Origin: JAFGJQ01 sp964586145
Lineage (GTDB): Bacteria; Planctomycetota; Phycisphaerae; UBA1845
Direction of reading: 5' to 3'
DNA length: 45,361 bases
NCBI GenBank assembly: GCA_964586145.1
Contig: CAZPHH010000033.1
Location: 1 to 45,361 of the forward strand
Part shown: in pieces, positions 17,259-28,355 of the stretch
How positions within the stretch are numbered: the stretch's first letter is position 1
Layout of the letters: each line of letters opens with the position of its first letter
Program-made: the position numbers and the translations under genes
Notes under the pieces: model-generated
What the model was told of the DNA's origin: nothing
Databases searched by the model: none
What the model saw: only the letters and a program-made list of their open reading frames with translations

Positions 17259-18011
17259 TTACGCCCGTTTCTGCAGAACGAAGAACACGTAACTGAACGT
17301 GTTTCCATAGCGCCGCGTGATGTCCAGCTCCCGGTCCATTTCGTCAAGGACCTGCGCCAGCATCGGGTCTGCCGCGGCCTCCGGCCGCAGCATTGCCACC
17401 CGCGCGGCAAGCGGCGTCAGGTACTCATCCCACCACGCCGCGCCGGGCAAAACGAAGTCATCCACCACCTCGAACCCGGCCTCCTCCGCAATTTTTCGAT
17501 TCCCTTCCGCCGTCGTAATGGCCGGATACACCGACTCCCAGAACGCCTTCACCTCGGCCGGCGGCGTGTCCGTCAGCCATGCCGCCTCGCTGGCCACCAG
17601 GCATCCACCCGGCCGCAGCATCGGCCGCCAGCGACGGAGCCCTTCCCCGAAGCCCAGGATGAAGATCGCCCCTTCGCACCAGATCAGGTCGACCGACTCG
17701 GGCGCGTCCGTCAGGCTGTCAAACGACTGGCACCGCGTCACGATCCGCTCCGCCAGCCCGGCCGCCGCCGCGGACGCACGAAGCTGCGCGAGAAACGGCT
17801 CGTGGAAGTCCACCGCGGTGATCGGCACGTCGAGCTCCCGCGCCAGAACCAGCGTCTGCCGCCCCGGCCCGCAGCCGAGGTCCAGGATCACCGGGTTGTC
17901 CGGTAGACGCGGCAGCCGCCGTATGGCCTCCCGCGTGGCCGCGTCGCTGCCCGGGCCTTCGCGCGGCAGATCGCAGTGCAGCCTGAAGAACGCTCTCCAG
18001 TAGTCATCCAT
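17259..18011 (-). CDS. Class I SAM-dependent methyltransferase
   Basis: A 250-residue protein with SAM-binding motif I ILDLGCGPGRQTLVLA, the acidic VDFHEPF after the second strand, and LIWCEGAIF as motif post-II. It resembles the UbiE/COQ5-like small-molecule methyltransferases that the databases call class I SAM-dependent; the substrate is unknown. ATG 18011 (MDDYWRAFF) is chosen over ATG 18044 because AAGGAAGAAG precedes it at about 9 nt. It converges on the histidine kinase with 40 bp between, where a weak CGCCG/CGGCG hairpin (17220-17236) may act as terminator. Confidence 0.85.
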   Translation of the reverse strand: MDDYWRAFFRLHCDLPREGPGSDAATREAIRRLPRLPDNPVILDLGCGPGRQTLVLARELDVPITAVDFHEPFLAQLRASAAAAGLAERIVTRCQSFDSLTDAPESVDLIWCEGAIFILGFGEGLRRWRPMLRPGGCLVASEAAWLTDTPPAEVKAFWESVYPAITTAEGNRKIAEEAGFEVVDDFVLPGAAWWDEYLTPLAARVAMLRPEAAADPMLAQVLDEMDRELDITRRYGNTFSYVFFVLQKRA

Positions 18012-18164
18012 CCGATCGCTTCTTCCTTTTTCCGCGAACTCCATACTCTGCCCATCTCACGCAGCGTCACCCGCGACGCCCGCCCCGAAACACGCTCAGG
18101 ATTGTACTCGAAATCCCCTTCCTCTTCCCAGTCGATCGCGTGATACCGCGCGCCACCGGCAGAG

Positions 18165-18193
18165 TTGCCAACAGCCGGACCAACGGGTAAGCT
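18165..18193 (+). promoter_or_regulatory. Candidate promoter of tRNA-Val
   Basis: TTGCCA (18165-18170), a 17-nt spacer and TAAGCT (18188-18193). The -35 matches five of six consensus bases; the -10 keeps the three most conserved positions. The tRNA begins 19 nt after the -10. Confidence 0.5.
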
Positions 18194-18211
18194 GTTATCA
18201 ACGAGAACCTT

Positions 18212-18285
18212 GGGCGATTAGCTCAGTTGGCCAGAGCGCCTCGCTTACAACGAGGAGGTCGGTGGTTCGAGCCCGCCATCGCCCA
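18212..18285 (+). tRNA. tRNA-Val, anticodon UAC
   Basis: The sequence folds as a cloverleaf of 74 nt: acceptor GGGCGAT/ATCGCCC (18212-18218 with 18278-18284), D arm with GCTC..GAGC, anticodon stem CCTCG/CGAGG around loop CTTACAA with anticodon TAC, T arm GGTGG-TTCGAGC-CCGCC, and discriminator A. CCA is not encoded. It reads GUA and probably other Val codons. It stands alone. Confidence 0.97.
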
Positions 18286-18519
18286 GTTGCATGGGGCGAC
18301 TGCGCCTGCGCCGGCGAGGCAGATGGGGGCCGATCCGGGTTTCCCACCTCGTCCGCTGCCGATCGCGGAATGGCGATGACGACCCGTGCCGAGTTCCGCC
18401 TGTGCTATGCGTCGAGCACGATTCGCGCCGTGTCGGCGGCAGTTTCTCCTGCCAGGGTCAGCCGGGAATCCTGAGCCGGCGCCTCAGGATGTCGAGTCGT
18501 CTCACGGGAGCCCTCACCG

Positions 18520-20085
<1,566 letters not shown>

Positions 20086-20132
20086 CGCAAGGCGCGACCC
20101 CAGACCCCTCGTCAGCGGCATGACGGGGCCCT

Positions 20133-20148
20133 CGCCGGCGAACCGGCG
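20133..20148 (+). terminator. Short hairpin downstream of the sulfatase gene
   Basis: CGCCGG (20133-20138), loop CGAA, CCGGCG (20143-20148). A 6-bp stem with a stable tetraloop lying 48 nt after the sulfatase stop; T-poor, so weak as a terminator. Confidence 0.4.
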
Positions 20149-20339
20149 TTAATGCGAAACAGCACCGGCGCGCTTTGCGACATCCTACGCAATAACACAC
20201 AAGAAGATACGCCGATCCGGCCCATCGGCCGTTGCCGGGCCTCGGCCGAGGAGGTAGCGTGGAGGCACGGCCCCCTTGCCGCCGAGCGCGTGGCCCGGCG
20301 CGGGTGGCCGCATGTCGTGCAAGCCGGATGGTCAACGCC

Positions 20340-21551
20340 ATGGAACCGCATCAGCCCACCGATCTGGAACGGCAAACCGGGTTCAATCGTCGCGAGTTTC
20401 TTCGTCAGGGCGCCGTTGGGGCCGGACTGCTGCTGGGTACGCCCCATCTGTGGGCTCAGCAGACCAGTCGGCCTTCCCCGCCACCCAGGCCGAAAACCAA
20501 CATCGACGACGCGCTGAAGGCGCCCCGGACGCGCTTCTCTCTGCCCGGCCTGTTTCCGGGCAAGGTCGCCCAGGTGCAGGATGATGCGGCCGTGGCGGAC
20601 GGCAAGTTAGCCAAGGACGTGATCGCGAAGATGTTCGCCCGCGGGTTGCAGGCCCTAACCGGGCTGGATGCGAAGGAGAGCTTCCGGCTGCTCTTCACCC
20701 GTGACGACGTGGTGGGCATTAAGGTCAACCCCGTGGGGCCCGGGCTGATCAGCACGCGGCCCGAGCTGGTGCAAGTGATCATCGACTGGCTGGCCGACAA
20801 CGGCCTGCCAAAGCAGAACATCGTCATCTGGGACCGGTTCGACTTCATGCTGAGGGACGCGGAATTCACGGCGGAGCGCTTCCCGGGCGTGCAAATCGAG
20901 GGGCTGCAAACGATGGAGGAGGACCTGCCGGAAGGCGAAAACGCCGACCACAGCCGCTGGCGGGACAAGGAGGGCAACCACGTCAGCGCCCCGAACTTCG
21001 ACCGCGACGTGTCCTACTGGGCGGACGTGGACGGCCCGAAGGACCTGCCGTACTTGAACCAGCACGTGTTCAACGGAAAGCACTCGTACTTCGGCAGGCT
21101 GCTGACGCAGAAACTGACCAAGATGATTAACGTGCCCGTCTTCAAGAACACGGGCAACGGCATCTCCATGGCGACCAAGAACCTGGGCTACGGCGCCATC
21201 TGCAACACGAGCCGCCTGCACGAACCGCTGTTCTTTGATGTGTGTACCGAAGTGCTGGCTTTCCCGGTGATCCGGGACAAGCTGGTGCTGAACGTCACCG
21301 ACGGCCTGCGCGGCCAATACGAGGGCGGGCCCATGCCCGCCGCCCAGTTCGCCTATGACTACAAGACGCTGTTTCTGGGCACCGATCCGTTCGCCCTGGA
21401 TTCCGTCTGTCACAACCTCATGGTGGAGAAACGCAAAAGCGAGGGGATCAAGGTCAACGAGCACCCCAAGTACACGGAGTACCTCCGGTACGCCGAACGC
21501 CTCGGCCTGGGCGTCGTGGACCCGGCCAAGGTCAAGGTGGTTCGGGCATAG
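20340..21551 (+). CDS. DUF362-like protein with Tat signal
   Basis: A 403-residue protein starting with an N-terminal Tat signal (NRREFLRQGAVGAG). The body holds stretches such as VVGIKVNPVGPGLISTRPEL and VINWLxxNG-like segments (IDWLADNGLPKQNIVIWDR), which match the DUF362 family, whose function is unknown but which is often linked to iron-sulfur or redox proteins. No Fe-S motif is obvious here. It would be exported folded with a cofactor (inference). ATG 20340 is chosen since it precedes the Tat motif closely; ATG 20328 is possible. The SD is poor. It is followed 26 nt later by the DUF6599 lipoprotein, probably one operon. Confidence 0.8.
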   Translation: MEPHQPTDLERQTGFNRREFLRQGAVGAGLLLGTPHLWAQQTSRPSPPPRPKTNIDDALKAPRTRFSLPGLFPGKVAQVQDDAAVADGKLAKDVIAKMFARGLQALTGLDAKESFRLLFTRDDVVGIKVNPVGPGLISTRPELVQVIIDWLADNGLPKQNIVIWDRFDFMLRDAEFTAERFPGVQIEGLQTMEEDLPEGENADHSRWRDKEGNHVSAPNFDRDVSYWADVDGPKDLPYLNQHVFNGKHSYFGRLLTQKLTKMINVPVFKNTGNGISMATKNLGYGAICNTSRLHEPLFFDVCTEVLAFPVIRDKLVLNVTDGLRGQYEGGPMPAAQFAYDYKTLFLGTDPFALDSVCHNLMVEKRKSEGIKVNEHPKYTEYLRYAERLGLGVVDPAKVKVVRA

Positions 21552-21577
21552 AGGAAGATCACGGCGAGGGTTTCGGT

Positions 21578-22504
21578 ATGAGGCGGATCGGATGCTGGGC
21601 ATGGGTCCCGTTTGTGGCAGCCTTCGCCGGTTGCCAGCATGGAAGAACGATCGAAATCGCTGCTAACCCGGAGCCACCTCCCTCTGCTGCGCAGGCGGTT
21701 ACAGAAGTCCAACCGCCAGGCCCCCCGGAAGGCTGGACGCCGGCCGCACCGCCGCGCCGATTTGTCGGGGCCGATCTGTTCAACCACATCAACGGCGCCG
21801 CGGAGGTCTTCCTGGAGCTTGGCTTCCGGCGGGTTTGGGTCCAAAGCTACGACCGCGATAACACGTCGCTCGATTTGCAGATCTACGAAATGGAAAGCCC
21901 CGCCGCCGCCCGCGCAATGTTTCTGCGGCTGCGCGGCAAGGGTACGGCCGCACCGGGCGTGACGGGCCGAAACGTCGGCAACCGCTACCAGATCACCGCG
22001 CAGCAGAGCCGGTTTTTCGTGCAGGTGAACAACCCCGAGGGCAACGAGGGTGACACGCCCGCCATGGCAGAGCTGGCCAATCGGACGCTGCAGAGCCTGC
22101 CGGCCGATGAAGAGGTCAGCATCCTTGCGATCCTGCCGAACGAGGGAAAGGTGCCGGGGTCTGAGGCGATCGTCCGGGGGCCATATACGCTGCAATCCAT
22201 CTGCACGCTGGGCGAAGGCGACGTTCTGCACATGAAAGGACAGGTGTTCGGCGCAGCCGCCGATTACGAGACGAAGGCGGACGGCCGATTCACGCGTCTG
22301 GTCATCCCGTACCCCGACGCCGACGCCGCCCGCGCTGCGTTCGCGAACCTGCAGGGCCACCTGGACCCCGAACTCCGGCCCGTGCGGCACGACGAGCGAT
22401 CCATCGTGTTCCAGGACTACCGAAACCAGTTCGGCATCGTGGCCATTCGCCAGAACACCATCGACATCCGCGTGGGCCTGTCACGCGATCCGGGCCCGGA
22501 GTAG
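21578..22504 (+). CDS. DUF6599-like lipoprotein
   Basis: A 308-residue protein with a clean lipobox AFAGC at residues ~15-19. The mature part begins after a Pro-rich linker with DLFNHINGAAEVFLELGF, followed by YDRDNTSLDLQIYEMESPAAARAMF, which recalls the DUF6599 family found beside DUF362 genes. Two related halves are likely (residues ~65-195 and ~200-300). The function is unknown. The ATG at 21578 is the only reasonable start and lies 26 nt after the DUF362 stop. It converges on the sialate esterase with 8 bp between. Confidence 0.8.
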   Translation: MRRIGCWAWVPFVAAFAGCQHGRTIEIAANPEPPPSAAQAVTEVQPPGPPEGWTPAAPPRRFVGADLFNHINGAAEVFLELGFRRVWVQSYDRDNTSLDLQIYEMESPAAARAMFLRLRGKGTAAPGVTGRNVGNRYQITAQQSRFFVQVNNPEGNEGDTPAMAELANRTLQSLPADEEVSILAILPNEGKVPGSEAIVRGPYTLQSICTLGEGDVLHMKGQVFGAAADYETKADGRFTRLVIPYPDADAARAAFANLQGHLDPELRPVRHDERSIVFQDYRNQFGIVAIRQNTIDIRVGLSRDPGPE

Positions 22505-22512
22505 CGAACGCT

Positions 22513-24507
22513 TCACTCCTTGGGGGCAAACTCCTCCGCCGTGCAGAATGACGATGCGGGCAGGCCGGCGGAATTGAAGAGGGTCGCGCTGGCGGTGTCT
22601 TTCCAGGCGTACCGGACGGCCACGGGCGCGGGCACCCCCTCGCTCCACACCAGCAGGGTCTTGCCATCGATCTTGGCCTGGGCAGGCATGTATCGGCCGT
22701 CCGCACCGCAGATCTCAAAGTTGTCCAAGGGAGCGCCGGCCACCAGGCCCTGTCCGACGTGGGCAAAAGCCAGCCGGGCGCGGTTGCCCTCCACGACCAG
22801 CGAGCGGTACAACGGGCCGCTGCACGGGCCTGGATTGCTGTCGTACGTCTTCGCGAGCGCCCACAGCGCAAGCCGCCGGCCGACCTCCTGCTTGTTGGCC
22901 GGATGGATGTTCCCCACGTCGCCGATGTCCAGCGTCACCACCATGCCGGTATTCGGCACGTCCAGTGTCCGTCGCTGGGCATCGCGCAAGGCCGGCACGT
23001 TGCCCTTCGTGTCGTTGTAGTTGTACGGAGCGATCTGCACGAAATAGAAGGGGAAGTCGGGCCGGTTCCACAGCGTGCGCCAGTCGCGAATCATGGCGGG
23101 GAAGAGCCGCGCATACTGGGCGGGCCGGCTCGCGTTGGACTCGCCCTGGTACCAGATCGCACCCCGAATGCCGAACGGCACGACGGGCGCGATCATCCCG
23201 TTGTACAACACGCTCGGCCAATTGGGACCAATGGCCGATCCCGCCGGAAACTTCGGCAGCTTGTCCAGCGCAACGCCTGCCCGATACCGCCACTCGCCGG
23301 CCAGGGGAATCGCCCCCGCCTCGTCCCCCGCCGGATAAAGACGGAACTGGTTTGCCTTGCCCATCAATCCGCCCGCCCCGCCCGTGTCGACCACGCGTAC
23401 GGCCAACACGTTCTTTCCCGCCTTCACGGCCGATGCGGGCACGGAGTAACGGCGCGCTTCCTGCCAGCGCCCCACCTCCTGCACGGCCCCAACCCGCGTG
23501 CCGTTGACAAACGTCTCGTCCATGTCGTCGATCGGCCCGAACTCGATCGCCAGTTCGCGACCCGCCCAGGCGGCCGGCAGGTCAACCTCTCGACGCAGCC
23601 AGACAATTCCGTCAAACCCGGGCAAACTCTGGTCTTCCCAAGCGCCAGGCACCGTGATCGTGCCCCATTCAGCTTCCTCAGCTTCCTCAGCTTCCTCCAG
23701 TGCCGCCGACGCCCACTTGCCCTCACAGCCCGGGTCCAGGCTTTCGGCTTTCTTCCACCACTGCTCTGCCTCACGAACCTGGCGCTCCGCCAATGCCCCG
23801 GCTTGTTCCCGCTCCGCTTTCAGCGCGTCCAGGCCGTCGTTGAAGTCGCCCAGCGATCGAAGCGACGCCTCACTGGTCCAGGACTCCGCGGGAGTGCCGC
23901 CCCACGAGCTCTGAATAAGGCCGATCGGCACGTCCAGCGAGCGAGCCAGTTCCCGCCCGAACAGGTACCCCACGGCGCTGAAGCTTTTGACGGTCTCCGG
24001 CGTGCAAACTTCCCACGTGCCCACACAATCCGTCTGCGGCTCAGGCTTGGCGGTGCGAGCCACCTTGAAGAGCCGGATGAACGGCAAGCTGGCCGCCGCG
24101 ACCTCCGCCTCACCGTTGAAGACGCCGTGGGCGAACGACCACTCCATGTTCGACTGGCCGGAGCACACCCAGACTTCGCCGATGAGCACGTCCTCCAGCC
24201 GGATGACATTCGTGCCGCTGACGGTGAGCGAGTACGGCCCCCCTGCCGCCGGCGTGCGAACGGCCACCCGCCAGGTGCCGTCCCGTGCGGCCGTGGCTTC
24301 CATGTTCTGCTCCAGCCAGTCCGCCTTCACACGCACCTTTTCTCCCGGATCGGCCCAGCCCCAGATGGGCACGGTGTCCTGCTGCTGAAGAACCATGTGG
24401 CTGCCGAACACGGCGGGCAGCCGCACCTCCGCTCCAGCAATCGCCGTCAGCACAAGAAGGGCGGTCACAGTCAAACAAGGCGCAAGCACTCGATGAAAGC
24501 GGGACAT
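22513..24507 (-). CDS. Sialate O-acetylesterase-like SGNH hydrolase
   Basis: A 664-residue exported enzyme. The signal peptide ends near AGAEV; an N-terminal beta domain contains the GSHMVLQQQ..PIWGWADPGEKV signature of the family. The SGNH domain carries the Ser nucleophile in CSGQSNMEW, the block II-like GAIWYQGESN and the Asp/His pair in DIGDVGNIHPANK. Residues ~290-420 hold an inserted jelly-roll module. It would remove O-acetyl groups from sialic acids or other glycans. ATG 24507 follows GGAGG at ~8 nt. A run of three 9-bp repeats at ~23668-23700 encodes an acidic EEAEEAEE linker. A candidate own promoter lies at 24572-24600. Confidence 0.92.
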   Translation of the reverse strand: MSRFHRVLAPCLTVTALLVLTAIAGAEVRLPAVFGSHMVLQQQDTVPIWGWADPGEKVRVKADWLEQNMEATAARDGTWRVAVRTPAAGGPYSLTVSGTNVIRLEDVLIGEVWVCSGQSNMEWSFAHGVFNGEAEVAAASLPFIRLFKVARTAKPEPQTDCVGTWEVCTPETVKSFSAVGYLFGRELARSLDVPIGLIQSSWGGTPAESWTSEASLRSLGDFNDGLDALKAEREQAGALAERQVREAEQWWKKAESLDPGCEGKWASAALEEAEEAEEAEWGTITVPGAWEDQSLPGFDGIVWLRREVDLPAAWAGRELAIEFGPIDDMDETFVNGTRVGAVQEVGRWQEARRYSVPASAVKAGKNVLAVRVVDTGGAGGLMGKANQFRLYPAGDEAGAIPLAGEWRYRAGVALDKLPKFPAGSAIGPNWPSVLYNGMIAPVVPFGIRGAIWYQGESNASRPAQYARLFPAMIRDWRTLWNRPDFPFYFVQIAPYNYNDTKGNVPALRDAQRRTLDVPNTGMVVTLDIGDVGNIHPANKQEVGRRLALWALAKTYDSNPGPCSGPLYRSLVVEGNRARLAFAHVGQGLVAGAPLDNFEICGADGRYMPAQAKIDGKTLLVWSEGVPAPVAVRYAWKDTASATLFNSAGLPASSFCTAEEFAPKE

Positions 24508-24571
24508 GCCTAATCCTCCGGAAGATGTAATCGGGCAACTCGACCCAGCGGGGTCCGCGTCAACGGCGGGT

Positions 24572-24600
24572 ATGATACGGCCGGCAGTCGGCGTCGTCAC
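24572..24600 (-). promoter_or_regulatory. Candidate promoter for the sialate esterase
   Basis: On the minus strand GTGACG (24600-24595), a 17-nt spacer and TATCAT (24577-24572). The -35 contains the stop codon of hyuA, so the esterase can be transcribed separately from hyuA. Confidence 0.42.
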
Positions 24601-25997
24601 GGCAGTGCGGCCGGCTTGCGGCGAGGAATCCAGCGGCCCCAGCCGGCAGCATCGAGCACACGGTAGTCCTGCACGATGACGCGGCCCCGGCAAAGGGTCC
24701 ATTCCGGGAAACCCGCCAGAAGCCAATTCTGATACGGGCTCCAGTCGGCGCGGGTCTCCATCCGGTCCGGCACCACCCGGGCGCGGTGTCGCGGGTCGAT
24801 GATGCATAAGTCGGCATCAGCGCCCCGAGCGATCACGCCCTTGGCCGGGTAGAGCCCCATGAGCCGGGCAGGGTTCGCGCAGCACAGGGCCACCATACGT
24901 GACAATGTAACGCGTTTCCTGAGCACACCGTGCGTGAACAGTAGCGGGACGAGCGTTTCCGTACCGGGCAATCCGGAGGGCGCGTTCGTCCAGTCACCGC
25001 CCCAGGAATCCCTTTGGGCCGCGGTGAAAGGGCAATGGTCGGTTGCCACCACGCTGATTTCGCCGCGTCGCAGGCCCTCCCACAGCCGCTGGGCATCAGT
25101 CTTCTTCTTGACCTGCGGTGAGCAGATGTAGCGGTGGCCGTCGGGCCGCCGGAACACGGAATCATCCAGCACAAGGTATTGCGGGCACGTTTCGGCGAAT
25201 GCGTGCATACCGCAGGCCCGAGCGGCCCGCAGCAACTCGGCGCCTTCGCCGGTGGAAAGGTGGACGACATAGAGCCAGCCGCGAGTGGCCTGCGTCCAGG
25301 TCAGAACCCGCTGGACGGCCTCGGCCTCGATGAAGTTCGGCCGGGTCATCGCGTGCAGCCGGGCGCCATGCTTCCGCATCATCTCCGGCGTGTGGAACCG
25401 GGCGATGAGCTCTTCGAGAACCGCATCCGACTCGGCATGCACCAGGAGCATGGCGCCCAGACGCTGGCAGGCTTCCAGCGCGTTGTACAGCGCGCGGTCG
25501 TCGGACATCAGGCCCCGCCGGCTATACGTCATAAAGGCCTTGAACGTCGGGCAGCCCAGCTCGACCATGCGGGCCAGCTCGTGCCCCTGCCGGTCCCAGT
25601 TCGTGAGGCAAACGTGGCAGCCGTAGTCGATGCAGGGCCGGCCGTCGGCCAGGGCGCGGAGCTTTCCGACGGCCTCCTCCAGCGACTCGCCCGGAGCCGG
25701 CGTCGCGAAATCGATCAGCGTGGTGACACCCCCATGTGCCGCGGCCCGAGGGCCGGTGCTCCAGTCATCACTGGAGACCCTGTCGCCGCACTGCAGCTCC
25801 AGGTGCACGTGGGCATCGACCGCCCCGGGAATGACATACTTCCCGCGGGCGTCGATGAGCTTCGTCCGCGGCCCGGCCTGCCGCGCAAGCTGCCGATCCA
25901 CCGCGGCAATGCGCTGTCCGCGAATCCCGACGTCCGCCCGCCGGCGCCCGTCCGCGTTGACCACCGTGCCGCCGAAGATGATCGTGTCGAATCGCAT
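24597..25997 (-). CDS. hyuA: Hydantoinase/dihydropyrimidinase-type amidohydrolase (HyuA)
   Basis: A 466-residue cytosolic cyclic-amide hydrolase. The metal-dependent amidohydrolase fold shows GAVDAHVHLE (HxH), the carbamylated Lys in FKAFMTYS, His ligands in LLVHAES and VVHLST, and the Asp in VATDHCPF. Dihydropyrimidinase relatives open six-membered and hydantoin rings; in the E. coli yge/ygf cluster hyuA is one of the conserved members. ATG 25997 is chosen with GAGGGAAC upstream. It is the leftmost gene of the cluster, divergent from the three-subunit hydroxylase with 150 bp between. The substrate here is likely a ring-opened purine intermediate (inference). Confidence 0.93.
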   Translation of the reverse strand: MRFDTIIFGGTVVNADGRRRADVGIRGQRIAAVDRQLARQAGPRTKLIDARGKYVIPGAVDAHVHLELQCGDRVSSDDWSTGPRAAAHGGVTTLIDFATPAPGESLEEAVGKLRALADGRPCIDYGCHVCLTNWDRQGHELARMVELGCPTFKAFMTYSRRGLMSDDRALYNALEACQRLGAMLLVHAESDAVLEELIARFHTPEMMRKHGARLHAMTRPNFIEAEAVQRVLTWTQATRGWLYVVHLSTGEGAELLRAARACGMHAFAETCPQYLVLDDSVFRRPDGHRYICSPQVKKKTDAQRLWEGLRRGEISVVATDHCPFTAAQRDSWGGDWTNAPSGLPGTETLVPLLFTHGVLRKRVTLSRMVALCCANPARLMGLYPAKGVIARGADADLCIIDPRHRARVVPDRMETRADWSPYQNWLLAGFPEWTLCRGRVIVQDYRVLDAAGWGRWIPRRKPAALP

Positions 25998-26147
25998 GGC
26001 CAGGTTCCCTCGCGACGGTGCCGACCGGGCTGTGCCCCCACCACAACGTATCATCCGACGCCCTCCCGCGGCGTCAAGAGAGAGACGATCCGGCGCTTTT
26101 CGCGAATCCCGAGTAACCGTATACTGACCGCGGGAGACGGAATCCTC
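25998..26147. promoter_or_regulatory. Divergent control region between hyuA and the hydroxylase operon
   Basis: Minus strand: TTGACG (26077-26072), an 18-nt spacer and TGATAC (26053-26048) as a possible hyuA promoter. Plus strand: TATACT (26120-26125), 22 nt ahead of ATG 26148, without a clear -35. These would make a bidirectional switch. An ATGATACG octamer lies at 26054-26047 on the minus strand. Confidence 0.4.
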
Positions 26148-28355
26148 ATGGGCATCGGCGAAGACAGGCCGCGTGTCGACGGGCTTGACAAGCTGCGAGG
26201 CGCCGCCGCGTACGTAGACGACCTGCGCGTGGAAGGCGTGCTGCACGGCGCCACCGTCCGGACACCGGCCGCGCGGGGGCAAATCACGCAGATTCACTTC
26301 GATCCGGGCATTCCCTGGAACGAGTACGTCATTGTGGATCACCGGGATGTCCCCGGCAAGAATCACGTCGCGTCGATCGAGACAGACCAGCCGGCGCTTG
26401 TGGAAACGGAATTCCGCCACAAGCATGAACCCGTGTTGCTGCTGGCCCATCGGTCGCCGGCCGCGCTCCGCCGAGGCGTCCAAGGCGTCCGCGTGGAGTA
26501 CGAGCCGTTGCCCGCGGTGGAAGACCCGCTGGCCGGGCTGACGAGCGACCGAATTCAGCACGGGCCGGACAACGTCTTCAAGCGGATCGACATCCGCAAG
26601 GGTGACGTGAATGCGGCGTTCGCCAGGGCCGCCCACGTCATCGAAGGCGAATATCGAACCGGCGCCCAGGAACACGCATACATCGAGCCGCAGGGCATGT
26701 TGGCCACATCCGAGCCGGACGGAGTGGTCGTCCTCGGCAGCATGCAGTGCCCATACTACGTGCTCAAATCCCTGTGCGCGGCGTTGGGCCGATCGGAGCA
26801 GGAAATCCGCGTCATCCAGACCGCCACGGGCGGCGCATTCGGCGGCAAGGAGGATTACCCCTCCGTCATCGCGATTCACGCGGCGCTGCTCGCGCTGAAA
26901 GCCGGCGCCCCCGTCAAGATCATCTACGACCGCCAGGAAGACATGGCCGCCACGACAAAGCGGCACCCAAGCTGGGTTCGCCACCGTACGGCCATCGACG
27001 AAGCAGGCCGCCTGATTGGCGTGGAGAGTGAAGTCGTAATGGATGCCGGCGCGTACGTCACGTTGTCGCCGGTGGTGCTCAGCCGGGGCGTGCTGCACGC
27101 CCTCGGCCCGTACGCATGCGAGAACGTCCACATCCACGGTGAGGCGCGCCTCACGAATTCGCCGCCGTACGGAGCGTTCCGCGGGTTTGGAGCCCCCCAG
27201 ACGCTTTTCGCCCTGGAACGCCACATGGACGCAGTGGCCCGCCGCCTGGACCTTGATCCGGCCGAGTTCCGCCGCCGCAACCTGCTGCGCGACGGCGACC
27301 GCATGGCCACGGGGCAGGTGTACCGCGACGGCGTGGACCTGGCAAGGCTCATGGACGACGCCCTGGAACACGCCGCATACGCACAGCGTCGTGAGGAATA
27401 CAGGCGCTTCAACGCCTCGCATCCGTACCTGCGCCGGGGCATCGCCCAGGCGACGTTCATGCACGGCGCCGGCTTCACCGGCAGCGGCGAAACGATGCTG
27501 GCCTCGGAGGTCTGGGTGGAGGGCCATGCGGACGGCACCGTGGAAGTGCTGACGGCTAACACCGAGATGGGCCAAGGCGCCTTCACAGTCCTTGCGCAGG
27601 TGGCCGCCGACACGCTGGGGCTGACAAACGAGCAGGTAAAGGTGGCGGTGCCCGACACCCACCGGGTTCCGAACAGCGGCCCGACGGTGGCCAGCCGGAC
27701 CACAATGGTGGTCGGCAAGCTTGTGGAGCGTGCCTGCCTGGATCTGGCGGCCACCGTGGACGGCGCCGCCGGCCGGTCCTTCTGCGAGAAGGTTCGGGCG
27801 TGGCACCAGGCTCACCCGGGCAAACGGCTGGTCGGGCGGGCGAAATACAAGACGCCGCCGGAAATCCACTGGGATGACGCCACGTACCAGGGCGACGCGT
27901 ACCCGTGCTATGCCTGGGCCACGTACGTCGCGGCGGTGGAGGTGGACCTGCGCACGTACGGCGTGCAGGTGACAGACTTCGTGGCCTTTCAGGAGGTCGG
28001 CAGGGTCATCAACCCCACGCTGGCCCGCGGGCAGATTCAGGGCGGCGTCGCCCAGGCAATCGGATGGGCGCTTCTGGAAGACGTCGTGCTGAAAGACGGG
28101 GCCATGGCAAACACCCAATTCGCCAACTACATCATCCCGACCAGCAACGACCTGCCGCCGATCCGTGTTTTTTTCGAGGAACAACCCACCCCGTACGGCC
28201 CCGGGGGCGCCAAGGGCATCGGTGAACTGCCGATGGACGGGCCGGCGCCGGCCGTCATCAACGCCGTGTGTGACGCGCTGCAGACGTCCATCCACGAAAT
28301 CCCCTTGACGCCGGAGCGACTGATGCAACACCTGGATGGTACCGACCATGACTGA
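26148..28355 (+). CDS. Molybdenum hydroxylase, large molybdopterin-binding subunit
   Basis: A 735-residue subunit of the xanthine dehydrogenase family that hydroxylates N-heterocycles using a molybdopterin cofactor (cytidine-dinucleotide form is likely, given the MocA gene nearby). Motifs: DKLRGAAAYVDDL at the N-terminus, GGAFGGKED, PYGAFRGFGAPQ, NTEMGQG, and a terminal GGAKGIGE with the catalytic Glu. It is the first gene of a plus-strand operon with the [2Fe-2S] and FAD subunits, overlapping the next gene by 8 nt. ATG 26148 has GGGAG at ~12 nt. It resembles the nicotinate/xanthine hydroxylase large subunits; the substrate cannot be read but purines are likely. Confidence 0.93.
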   Translation: MGIGEDRPRVDGLDKLRGAAAYVDDLRVEGVLHGATVRTPAARGQITQIHFDPGIPWNEYVIVDHRDVPGKNHVASIETDQPALVETEFRHKHEPVLLLAHRSPAALRRGVQGVRVEYEPLPAVEDPLAGLTSDRIQHGPDNVFKRIDIRKGDVNAAFARAAHVIEGEYRTGAQEHAYIEPQGMLATSEPDGVVVLGSMQCPYYVLKSLCAALGRSEQEIRVIQTATGGAFGGKEDYPSVIAIHAALLALKAGAPVKIIYDRQEDMAATTKRHPSWVRHRTAIDEAGRLIGVESEVVMDAGAYVTLSPVVLSRGVLHALGPYACENVHIHGEARLTNSPPYGAFRGFGAPQTLFALERHMDAVARRLDLDPAEFRRRNLLRDGDRMATGQVYRDGVDLARLMDDALEHAAYAQRREEYRRFNASHPYLRRGIAQATFMHGAGFTGSGETMLASEVWVEGHADGTVEVLTANTEMGQGAFTVLAQVAADTLGLTNEQVKVAVPDTHRVPNSGPTVASRTTMVVGKLVERACLDLAATVDGAAGRSFCEKVRAWHQAHPGKRLVGRAKYKTPPEIHWDDATYQGDAYPCYAWATYVAAVEVDLRTYGVQVTDFVAFQEVGRVINPTLARGQIQGGVAQAIGWALLEDVVLKDGAMANTQFANYIIPTSNDLPPIRVFFEEQPTPYGPGGAKGIGELPMDGPAPAVINAVCDALQTSIHEIPLTPERLMQHLDGTDHD

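Noticed and set aside
22759..24513. 584-codon plus-strand frame
   Set aside because: Antisense to the sialate O-acetylesterase; composition is His/Arg-rich and without motifs.
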